Under the pieces are notes generated by a model, which made no database searches, was not told where the DNA came from, and saw nothing but the letters and a program-made list of their open reading frames with translations. Positions 57,371-64,000 of a DNA stretch of 64,000 nucleotides are shown here, one piece after another. This DNA comes from Ignavibacteriota bacterium. GTDB taxonomy: Bacteria > Bacteroidota > Ignavibacteria > Tepidaquicellales > Tepidaquicellaceae. How positions within the stretch are numbered: the stretch's first letter is position 1; the number at the start of each line of letters is the position of its first letter. Location of the stretch: assembly GCA_016218085.1 (NCBI GenBank), contig JACREY010000012.1, forward strand, positions 310,001 through 374,000. The letters are read 5' to 3'. The position numbers and the translations under genes are program-made.

Positions 57371-58177
57371 TTAAAAGGGAAATACATGCTGAATCTTTTT
57401 GTCTAGTAATGGATAAAATATACCAATAATCAAGAATGGATTTTTTGATGTTAAATGATGGAGTTTTGTTGTTCCGAGAAAAAAACATAAATCACATTTC
57501 TTTATCATGTAGTCAAAATATTTTTCTTTGACGTAATTTAAGGCTTCTTTTTCCGAATTTTTTATTTCTAAACCTTTCCAATACAAAGCCCCTATCTCCC
57601 AATCTTCAATCATCATTTTACTTTCTTTTTTGTTAATATCTTCGAAAATATATAAAAATTTATAAGGCAATTTATTGATAACCTTCCCGCGGTTGTTGAA
57701 AATATTAAATTGTTCAAGTTTTTTTAATTTTTTAGAATGCCACTCTCTACTAACAGATGTAAATGTGAAATCAATAATTTTTGTTGGTTTAAAAACGGAT
57801 AGAGATGTTAATTTTTTTCTGTCTTTTGCATTATTAATTAATTTTTTTAAATCATATTCGACATTTTTTAAAACAATTTGCTTGCGTTTTTCCCAATTAT
57901 TATCCGTGTTTAAATGATCAATTATTCTGATTTCGCTATCCAATGATTTCAATTTGAAGCTTTCTGGGCGAAAATCAGATTTATTTTTCTCGATTTCAAC
58001 TTCAATCCAATCATATTTCTTATATTGTTGCGAATAATCAATTGAACGATATGGAATTGGACAAATCCTTATCCAATTTCCTTCCTCTGTTATTCCTGCT
58101 GTGCATACAGATTCTTCATAATTTGTAGTTAGTGTTGGGTAGGTCTTAACAGTAATCAGAATTTTAGTTTTATCCAT
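57371..58177 (-). CDS. Dual-OB-like (DuOB) protein of an accessory two-gene module
   Basis: 268 aa. Opens ILITVKTYPTLTTNYEESVC, then AGITEEGNWIRICPIPYRSID and KYDWIEVEIEKNKSDFRPES, a pattern I recognise as the dual-OB domain group found with DUF488 proteins in conflict-type loci; this is recollection of a family, not a search result. The C-terminal CDLCFFLGTTKLHHLTSKNPFL is also characteristic of these proteins. It is AT-rich relative to neighbours and begins 3 bp after the upstream SocA/DUF488 gene. No catalytic site is evident. Likely horizontally acquired. Confidence 0.65.
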   Translation of the reverse strand: MDKTKILITVKTYPTLTTNYEESVCTAGITEEGNWIRICPIPYRSIDYSQQYKKYDWIEVEIEKNKSDFRPESFKLKSLDSEIRIIDHLNTDNNWEKRKQIVLKNVEYDLKKLINNAKDRKKLTSLSVFKPTKIIDFTFTSVSREWHSKKLKKLEQFNIFNNRGKVINKLPYKFLYIFEDINKKESKMMIEDWEIGALYWKGLEIKNSEKEALNYVKEKYFDYMIKKCDLCFFLGTTKLHHLTSKNPFLIIGIFYPLLDKKIQHVFPF

Positions 58178-58180
58178 TTA

Positions 58181-59050
58181 TTATAAATGAATTATTGGGA
58201 TATTCCAGTCTTTATTTTTTTCTAGGGCTTCAGATATTTTATGCCTATGGCAGAATTTGTAATCCGATTCAAAACATGTAATGGCAATTCTTCGATGTTG
58301 AAACAAATAATCTTTTAATGTTTTAAGTTGATTACTTCTATTTGGTAAATAGTTTTTTTCATAATCAGAAAACAAAAGAAAATAATCTTGTGGTGTATTT
58401 AGATTTTCCCTTTTTTTAGAATCTATTCCAAGTTCAGGAATGTGAATGTATTCTACTTTAATTCTTTTTAGAAGGTTTTTTAATTCGTTTTTTGAAAAAC
58501 CATATTTCATACTTATTGGGTTTTTTCTAACATCACAAATTAAATAAATTTCGTTATCCATTAATTTTTTAAGAAATGAATCAATAGATAATCCTTCATA
58601 TCCAATTGTAAAAAATACAAGTTTATTATTTGTATTATCAACTCTTGAATTAAGATTTACTTTTCTTGTTTTATTCAATTCACTTTTAACTGCATATTTA
58701 GGATAATTTTGATAAACAAAATCTAAAATATCACTATTGGAAAAATTATAAAATCTTCTCTTTAAATTACTAATAATTAATTGATCATCCTTTGTTATTT
58801 GATTTATAAAGTTAGAAGATGTAATTTTACTCCAGTTATAATTATTTGCCAGTTGACCATATTTTATCATTGTCCGTCTATCTCTATATGATTGAAATGA
58901 AAATGGACCATATTTATAAGGCACAAAATTATATACAGGCTCTGATTGATTTTGGCAAAACAAAAACAGAATTTTCTGAAAAAAAATGTTTGAAAGGTTA
59001 TTACCGAATGCATCAAGAAGAGCTAAAACTATTTTTCTTCTATAGTACAT
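58181..59050 (-). CDS. SocA-like/DUF488 fusion protein of an accessory module
   Basis: 289 aa. N-terminal part (about 1-120) has the layout of SocA/Panacea-type antitoxin domains: RRKIVLALLDAFGNNLS, QKILFLFCQ (25-33), YKYGPFSFQSYRDRRTM (45-61). C-terminal part is DUF488: TIGYEGLSIDSFLKKL (148-162), CDVRKNP (172-178), then YIHIPELG and the cysteine pair in TCFESDYKFCHRHKIS (C259, C267, H268, R269). The gene is markedly AT-rich. The two-gene arrangement with the DuOB protein suggests a nucleic-acid or tRNA-related effector/immunity system; biochemical role unknown. Confidence 0.75.
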   Translation of the reverse strand: MYYRRKIVLALLDAFGNNLSNIFFQKILFLFCQNQSEPVYNFVPYKYGPFSFQSYRDRRTMIKYGQLANNYNWSKITSSNFINQITKDDQLIISNLKRRFYNFSNSDILDFVYQNYPKYAVKSELNKTRKVNLNSRVDNTNNKLVFFTIGYEGLSIDSFLKKLMDNEIYLICDVRKNPISMKYGFSKNELKNLLKRIKVEYIHIPELGIDSKKRENLNTPQDYFLLFSDYEKNYLPNRSNQLKTLKDYLFQHRRIAITCFESDYKFCHRHKISEALEKNKDWNIPIIHL

Positions 59051-59136
59051 ATAAATTATTTCTTTAATATAAAGTGTTTTATTTTAAATATCCATATATA
59101 AAAACGGTGTTTTTTATTAAATTTATCAATATTTCT

Positions 59137-59832
59137 ATGCGGTATACATCTATTTTCTTTATGCTTATCTTTTTATTCTCATTGAATAAAACATCATATG
59201 GCTTTGGTATTACTCCCGCTCGACCCGATACCACCTGCGACGTGATAAATTTTTATGAGACGCAGAACGACACGGTGATTTACAGGAAAATCGGTAAAGA
59301 TATGCCTGAGCTGACATTTCAGATTTTGATAATAAACAGCAATATGTACAGTCCCGTGAAGGAAATTGTAATCAAAGATTCGGAGTCGAAAAAAATCATT
59401 CAGACCCTGACCGAAGACAGAGATTCGATTTTTGTTTTTAATATGGAGTTCAACGATTACAACTTCGACGGATACCTTGATTTTTATCTTACTGATGCCT
59501 GTGCAATTCTCGGAAACTGCTATGGGCAGGTTTACATTTTCAATCCCGATAAAAAAATCTATGTGCGTGACAGGGCATTCGATGAAATGACATCAATCCA
59601 AACCGACAAAGATAAGAAAGAGATTTATTCATTAAACAGATGCTGTGCCGGAGCAAGCAGTATATCGATGACATTTAAATATTCGGGCGGAAAACTTTAC
59701 AAATCTAAGCAGGTGAATATGGATTACGACGGCAAATCGAAATTCATATATAATATACTTGAATACAATTTCGACGGTAGAGTGATAAATAAAAAGACAG
59801 TCGAATCGGAAGAAATGGGACTGGAGTTTTAA
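59137..59832 (+). CDS. Secreted protein of unknown function with an FG-GAP-like DYNFDGYLDF motif
   Basis: 231 aa from the ATG at 59137 (MRYTSIFFMLIF); a longer in-frame opening adds 21 residues with no signal. Signal peptide ends near TSYGFG. The mature part is beta-rich, with EFNDYNFDGYLDFYLTDAC (calcium-binding-like DxDxDG loop) and cysteines (DACAILGNCYG, RCCAGASS) that may pair. Resembles the XAC2610-type family of secreted proteins in general outline; not firmly assigned. Divergent from the accessory module with about 85 bp between starts. Confidence 0.6.
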   Translation: MRYTSIFFMLIFLFSLNKTSYGFGITPARPDTTCDVINFYETQNDTVIYRKIGKDMPELTFQILIINSNMYSPVKEIVIKDSESKKIIQTLTEDRDSIFVFNMEFNDYNFDGYLDFYLTDACAILGNCYGQVYIFNPDKKIYVRDRAFDEMTSIQTDKDKKEIYSLNRCCAGASSISMTFKYSGGKLYKSKQVNMDYDGKSKFIYNILEYNFDGRVINKKTVESEEMGLEF

Positions 59833-59839
59833 GAAAAAT

Positions 59840-59957
59840 TATGTCGGGAGTCTCCCGATAAATCGGGAAGACTCCACGACACAAGAGGGAGTCCCTGATG
59901 AGCAGTAGACCTCCGAGACAAGCATATTGCGTTCCCAACATGGACGTTGGGAACGAG
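59840..59957. repeat. Cluster of hairpins ending in a CGTTCCCAAC REP-like palindrome
   Basis: 59843-59880 contains TCGGGAGTCTCCCGA and a second copy of the stem (ATCGGGAAGACTCC) followed by CGAC, giving nested hairpins. A GAGGGAGTCCCTGA pair follows. 59930-59957 is copy 3 of the REP-like palindrome with arms CGTTCCCAAC and GTTGGGAACG; the loop is TGGAC rather than AGAGGAC. Confidence 0.8.
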
Positions 59958-59966
59958 GGAAATACG

Positions 59967-60055
59967 AAATCCTAAACCCTAAACAAATACTAATTTCGAA
60001 ATAACAAACTTTTTTCGAATTTGTAATTTAGATATTGTTTAGAATTCAGGATTTA
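59967..60055. repeat. Inverted-arm simple-repeat element beside the S9 peptidase gene
   Basis: Left arm 59967-59990 (AAATCCTAAACCCTAAACAA...) and right arm 60031-60055 pair at about 18 of 25 positions; the core contains two TTCGAA motifs. Same architecture as the element at 42004-42107 with different arm sequence. Lies downstream of the S9 peptidase stop. Confidence 0.75.
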
Positions 60056-60075
60056 TTATTTAGAATTTGAAAAAT

Positions 60076-62811
60076 TTACTTTTTCAAATCATATCCGTTT
60101 TTAGTACCTTTATCAATTGCCTTTATGCCGTCTGACATCCAGACGGGCATCGGCTCGCCTTTCAGATAATGATTAAAGAACTGCATCATTCGTTTTGCAA
60201 GGTCAACCCTGTTAGGCCATTTAACGAGGTTGTGCTCATCGCCGTTATATGTCAGCATCCACGCTGGTTTATTAAGTCTCCTCAGCGCGGTAAAAAATTC
60301 TATTCCCTGCTGCCACGGCACTGCTCCGTCGTTGTCATTTGACATTATCATCAGGGGTGTTTCGATTTTATCTGCTCCGAAGAGAGGTGAATTTTCAAGA
60401 TATAGGTCGAGAGCTTCCCAAAGAGTTTTTCCGATTCTGCTCTGCGCCTGCTCGTACTGGAATGCCCTCACCATTCCCGATTCCCACCTGATTCCGCCGT
60501 AAGCGCTGGTCATATTAGAAACCGGCGCGCCTGCCCACGCGGCTTTATACAGATTTGTCCTTGTGACAAGGTATGCAACCTGATATCCGCCCCAGCTCTG
60601 TCCCTGAATTGCCATATTGTTTTTATCAATATATCCTTTTTCAAGCAGTGCATACGTGCCGCTGATAATTGCATTGTATGCGCTTTTCCCGGGGTAGCCG
60701 ATTTTGTAAGTGATATCGGGAATGAAAACCACATATCCGTTGCTGTTGTACAGAGGGAAATTTATAAACGAACGGCTTGGAACAGGCATATAATGGGCGT
60801 GAATCCTGTCGGTATATTTTTCATAAAAATATGCAATCATAGGATACTGCTTGTTCGGGTCGAAGTTCTCGGGCTTGTAAATCAATCCCTTTTGGTCCAC
60901 ACCTGTTGAATCTTTCCATTTGAAAAGCTCAACCGAGCCCCAGAGATATTTTGACTGCTGGGGATTTGCATTCGAGATTTTAACTTTATTTGAAAAATCC
61001 AAATTGCCCGTCCATAAGTCAGGAAATTCAACATAGGAAAATCTTGTAAAGATTAACCTGTCCGATTTTTTAGCTTTTACGGGATTACTGAATCCGAAGT
61101 CTTCCATTACAAGTTCTTTCGGAGCATTGCCGGAATTTATTTCAAGAGAATAAAATCCCTCGAGCATTGTGTTTTCATTCTGCGCGCTTAATAAAATTTT
61201 ATTCGGAATGTATATCGAATCATCATCGAGCTTTGAATATCTGAATATTGTTTTTGTGTCTCTACCGATTTTAGTAATGTTGACGGGTGCAGTTTCGTTT
61301 TTAGGATTTACTTTCCAGATGTCGTACCTGTCGTATATCAAAACCGATTCATCATCCTTTGTCCAGCCTGCTATACCGTACTGTTCCGGGTCGTTCGGTA
61401 AATCATATTCCTCATCATACATTTTCTCAGGAATCGATTTTGTAATAACCACATCCATATCGTCTTTTAACGAGTAAGAGTGATATGTGCTGTCTTTTGG
61501 TTCATAATACAGGAAGTAATTTCCGAGCGGGGAGAAGTCGGAATAAAGTTTTCTTTTCGGGACAATCAATTTTTTCTCACCTGTTTCGAGATTGACAGAA
61601 TAGCAATCCATATACGTTGCATCTTCCCACGAAGAAAGTTTTTGATACGGTTTTTCATTTGTTCCGAAAGCAATATTCCCGTTTCCTTTATTCAGAATAA
61701 TTACTTTTTGCATATCGTTATCGCCAAGCTGAATAACTTTATCGGCAGCGATATTATATACAGCGAGGTATGTGCGCTTTTTTTCTCTTTCCAGGTCGTG
61801 AAGCTGCTGCGACTGCAGTAAGTCATCATTCCAGTTCCAGATGTCAACCTTGAATTTCTCTTCTTCGAGAAGTGAGTCTTTCGGCTCGGGCGATATTTTC
61901 GGTGCTGTTTGAAAAAAGAGTTTGGTGCCGTCTTCGGAAAAAGTCATATTATCGTATGCGCTCACTTCCCATCCGTCCGGAAGCGTGGTAGTATCTGCAA
62001 TTGGTTTGATTGTTCCGTTATTCCAGTAATAAAGAGTATACCTTTTTATGTCGGTCGTATCTTTCGAGTGAATAAAAGCAACACGGCTTCCTTCCGCATC
62101 AACGGCAAGTTTTTTAATTGTTCCCGGCTGGCGGAATATTACTGCAACACTTTCTTTTTTTGTATCGAATATGCTGACAAATGAAGTATCCTTCTTGCCG
62201 TTTTTTGTTTTACCCGTGAAGGCAAGTGTCTTTCCGTTTTTTGAAAATGCTCCTTCGTTCACGTCTTTAAGAATAAATTTTTTATCCGTAACCGGATAAA
62301 TGATATTCATAAAAGAATACGTGAGTGAATCTTTTTTATTCGAGAAATCCTTTGATTCAAATGTATATGCAAGCCAGCTCTCGTTTTCCTTAGGAATGTA
62401 ATATCCCGTGAGTTCGGGATATTTAGTGATTTTATTATTTGCAAATAATCCCAGCGAATCCTTAGGCATCTGGTCTTTCTTTTTCTTTTTCATCTTCAGA
62501 TCGCGAGTGATTTTTTCGGGAGTTTTTATTTTGAACACGAAGAAATCCGAATTCGGAGAAAATGTAACATCATATCCTCTCGAAACTGAATCTTTCATTC
62601 CGCTTTCGGTATTGTAGAAGTAAAGCCAGCCGTCGCCTTTCTGCGAATTGACTTCGTAAGTAATCCATTTTCCGTCGGGTGAAATTCGCGGCTTTTCCAT
62701 GCGCTTCCAGCTTTCATAAACGTCGTGAGTGAGAGGCACCTTTGCGGAATCCTGTGCGAAAAGCACTGCGGTAAAAAGTAAAATGTAAAATGTAAAAAGT
62801 ATTTTTTTCAT
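60076..62811 (-). CDS. S9 family prolyl oligopeptidase-type peptidase
   Basis: 911 aa with a signal peptide ending near VLFAQ. N-terminal seven-bladed propeller (about 50-560) followed by an alpha/beta-hydrolase domain. Catalytic serine in IQGQSWGGYQ (near 738), aspartate in SNDNDGAVPWQQG (near 825) and histidine in NGDEHNLVKW (near 859). Prolyl-dipeptidyl or acylaminoacyl-peptidase-like activity in the periplasm or outside is expected. The signal-peptide codons FTFYILLFTA are spelled by a tandem ACATTTT-type repeat also seen at 42069-42090. Confidence 0.93.
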   Translation of the reverse strand: MKKILFTFYILLFTAVLFAQDSAKVPLTHDVYESWKRMEKPRISPDGKWITYEVNSQKGDGWLYFYNTESGMKDSVSRGYDVTFSPNSDFFVFKIKTPEKITRDLKMKKKKKDQMPKDSLGLFANNKITKYPELTGYYIPKENESWLAYTFESKDFSNKKDSLTYSFMNIIYPVTDKKFILKDVNEGAFSKNGKTLAFTGKTKNGKKDTSFVSIFDTKKESVAVIFRQPGTIKKLAVDAEGSRVAFIHSKDTTDIKRYTLYYWNNGTIKPIADTTTLPDGWEVSAYDNMTFSEDGTKLFFQTAPKISPEPKDSLLEEEKFKVDIWNWNDDLLQSQQLHDLEREKKRTYLAVYNIAADKVIQLGDNDMQKVIILNKGNGNIAFGTNEKPYQKLSSWEDATYMDCYSVNLETGEKKLIVPKRKLYSDFSPLGNYFLYYEPKDSTYHSYSLKDDMDVVITKSIPEKMYDEEYDLPNDPEQYGIAGWTKDDESVLIYDRYDIWKVNPKNETAPVNITKIGRDTKTIFRYSKLDDDSIYIPNKILLSAQNENTMLEGFYSLEINSGNAPKELVMEDFGFSNPVKAKKSDRLIFTRFSYVEFPDLWTGNLDFSNKVKISNANPQQSKYLWGSVELFKWKDSTGVDQKGLIYKPENFDPNKQYPMIAYFYEKYTDRIHAHYMPVPSRSFINFPLYNSNGYVVFIPDITYKIGYPGKSAYNAIISGTYALLEKGYIDKNNMAIQGQSWGGYQVAYLVTRTNLYKAAWAGAPVSNMTSAYGGIRWESGMVRAFQYEQAQSRIGKTLWEALDLYLENSPLFGADKIETPLMIMSNDNDGAVPWQQGIEFFTALRRLNKPAWMLTYNGDEHNLVKWPNRVDLAKRMMQFFNHYLKGEPMPVWMSDGIKAIDKGTKNGYDLKK

Positions 62812-62946
62812 ATACCCGTTTTAAGATAAATTTTATTAAAATATTTATTATAATTCAAATTATATACACATATTTTTCTTCCGTACTATCGCAAATTTAT
62901 TGCTTTTTACTTTTTGGATTTAGTTTTATTTTAAATATATTGAAAA

Positions 62947-63720
62947 ATGAAAAATTTGCGTGTTACTATAATGCAGTTTCCCGTATACTGGGAAAACATT
63001 GAAAAGAACTTAAAATTCTTTTCCAATAAACTTGATTCTTTCAGAGGCAAAACAGATTTGGTAGTTTTTCCTGAAATGTTCACGACGGGATTTACTATGA
63101 ACGTAAAAGAGTTTTCCGAAGATATGAAAGGAAAAGCCGCTGAATTTGTAATTAAATATGCGAAGAAATTAAACGCCGTCGTTTGCGGGAGCGTGATAAT
63201 AAAATCCGGTGGTAAATATAATAACAGATTATTAGCGGGAATGCCGGATGGGAAAATATATTGTTATGACAAGAGGCACTTATTCAGGATGGCAAAAGAG
63301 CACACGGTTTTTTCGAAAGGGAGCAAGCAGTTAATTTTAAACATAAAGGGCTGGCGGGTTGCATTTTACGTGTGCTATGATTTAAGATTTCCTGTATGGA
63401 GCAGGAATACAGGTAATTACGATGCGGCAGTGTTTTCGGCGAACTGGCCTATGGAGAGAAATTATTACTGGAAAACATTGCTGCTTGCACGTGCAATAGA
63501 GAACCAGTGCTACATAATCGGAGCAAACAGAACCGGCACTGATAAAAACGGGTTTAAGTTTTCAGGTGATTCCGCAATTATAAATCCAATGGGCAGGTAT
63601 GTGCTCAATGCAAAAAATAAAAGCGGGGTATATACGGGTGAACTGGATATGGAACTGCTGGTAAATTTCAGGGAGAAATTCCCCGTGCATATGGATGCAG
63701 ATAAATTTAAAATTTTTTAA
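62947..63720 (+). CDS. Omega-amidase (nitrilase superfamily, YafV-like)
   Basis: 257 aa. Catalytic triad E43 (VVFPEMFTTGF), K109 (CYDKRHLF) and C143 (YVCYDLRFPVW). The C-terminal NWPMERNYYWKTLLLARAIENQCYI is the conserved nitrilase-fold dimer segment. Omega-amidases release ammonia from alpha-ketoglutaramate and alpha-ketosuccinamate in the cytoplasm. The stop is followed by a repeat that copies part of its 3' end, and a REP-like hairpin. Confidence 0.92.
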   Translation: MKNLRVTIMQFPVYWENIEKNLKFFSNKLDSFRGKTDLVVFPEMFTTGFTMNVKEFSEDMKGKAAEFVIKYAKKLNAVVCGSVIIKSGGKYNNRLLAGMPDGKIYCYDKRHLFRMAKEHTVFSKGSKQLILNIKGWRVAFYVCYDLRFPVWSRNTGNYDAAVFSANWPMERNYYWKTLLLARAIENQCYIIGANRTGTDKNGFKFSGDSAIINPMGRYVLNAKNKSGVYTGELDMELLVNFREKFPVHMDADKFKIF

Positions 63721-63802
63721 ATCATACTTTTGTCTTTTTACATGAAAAGATAAATGTTTATTGATGAAATATGAAGCAAGAAGCAAAAATATTTATTCGA
63801 AT

Positions 63803-63831
63803 TGATTCCGGCTTAAAACATGCCGGAATGA
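63803..63831. repeat. GATTCCGGC hairpin (REP-like)
   Basis: GATTCCGGC (63803-63811) and GCCGGAATGAC (63821-63831) form an imperfect palindrome with loop TTAAAACAT. Related to the GATTCCGG/CCGGAATC pair near 8113/8203. Flanked by two 17-bp copies of GCAGATAAATTTAAAAT (63697-63713 in the amidase gene and 63846-63862). Confidence 0.7.
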
Positions 63832-63868
63832 CAAAAATGGCGGAAGCAGATAAATTTAAAATCATCAA

Positions 63869-64000
63869 ATGAGAAAAATTTTAATTACAATTTTTCTTTT
63901 AGTTACTGCGGTAAACCTATTTGCTCAGACCAGTAACTTCACGCGAATAAACACAAAGTTTTCCGGCAAGGATGCGTGGAAAGACTGGTGGGTGGATGTT
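63869..64000 (+). CDS. Start of a secreted protein (3' end outside window)
   Basis: 44 codons from ATG at 63869. Signal peptide MRKILITIFLLVTAVNLFAQ with cleavage near FAQTS, then SNFTRINTKFSGKDAWKDWW before the window ends. Only the export signal is supported; the short mature segment is not enough to name a family. It begins 6 bp after the second copy of the amidase 3'-end repeat. Confidence 0.6.
   Translation, partial: MRKILITIFLLVTAVNLFAQTSNFTRINTKFSGKDAWKDWWVDV

Noticed and set aside
56610-57488. 292-codon open frame on the minus strand
   Set aside because: Antisense to kdsA and runs into the accessory module; no domain signature.

Overview
The window reads as chromosome from a Gram-negative, Bacteroidota/Ignavibacteriota-like bacterium of moderate to low GC. 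Evidence for the lineage: two secreted proteins end in a type IX secretion sorting domain with the YPNPFNP motif typical of Ignavibacteria; there is a TonB-dependent receptor with a carboxypeptidase-like N-terminal domain; lipid A/LPS genes (lpxH-like, kdsA) are present; Shine-Dalgarno sites are scarce; several promoters carry a TAnnTTTG -7 box; and BshB1, ThyX and FolE2 occur. The assignment to Ignavibacteriota is inference. No rRNA, tRNA, CRISPR array or intact transposase was found.

Layout. 1-7.8 kb: end of asnS, a YacP-like NYN nuclease, an HD protein, an ABC-2 exporter pair, a lipoprotein, fbp, a four-helix-bundle (S23-type) gene set between inverted simple repeats, and radA. 7.8-8.7 kb: a gene-free stretch packed with several kinds of short repeats and hairpins. 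8.7-18.3 kb: Sua5, a beta-propeller-like protein, a membrane-anchored VWA protein, a 1192-aa outer-membrane protein and an AT-hook/transmembrane protein. 18.3-26.7 kb (mostly minus strand): ndk, PBP1A, LpxH-like hydrolase, a secreted Ig-like protein below a palindrome, a VapBC-type pair whose 54-aa antitoxin overlaps the toxin, folE2, a Nudix hydrolase and rpmG; then thyX and proline dehydrogenase. 26.8-37.6 kb: a phosphate-acquisition-like cluster (pstS, porin, TonB receptor, T9SS cargo), with 11-bp-phased TTAACA-type repeats in front of three of its genes, followed by a second, larger T9SS cargo. 37.6-51.1 kb: leuS, a GxxExxY gene, HIT, bshB1, exonuclease, ybaB-recR, methyltransferase, two lipoproteins, and a minus-strand run yggS-divIVA-PNP-PNP paralogue-L,D-transpeptidase, then rodZ. 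51.1-64 kb: ligA, an OMP, trmH, a WG-repeat protein, kdsA, an AT-rich two-gene accessory module (dual-OB-like plus SocA-like/DUF488 fusion), an S9 peptidase, an omega-amidase and the start of another secreted protein.

What stands out. (1) Simple-sequence repeat tracts, often arranged as inverted or direct arms, recur between genes, flank the four-helix-bundle and GxxExxY genes, and appear to have entered coding sequence in two genes. (2) The AT-rich DuOB/DUF488 module is a candidate conflict system. (3) A Pho-type regulon is proposed from the repeat arrays. (4) The two T9SS cargo genes share nearly identical 3' ends including their terminators.
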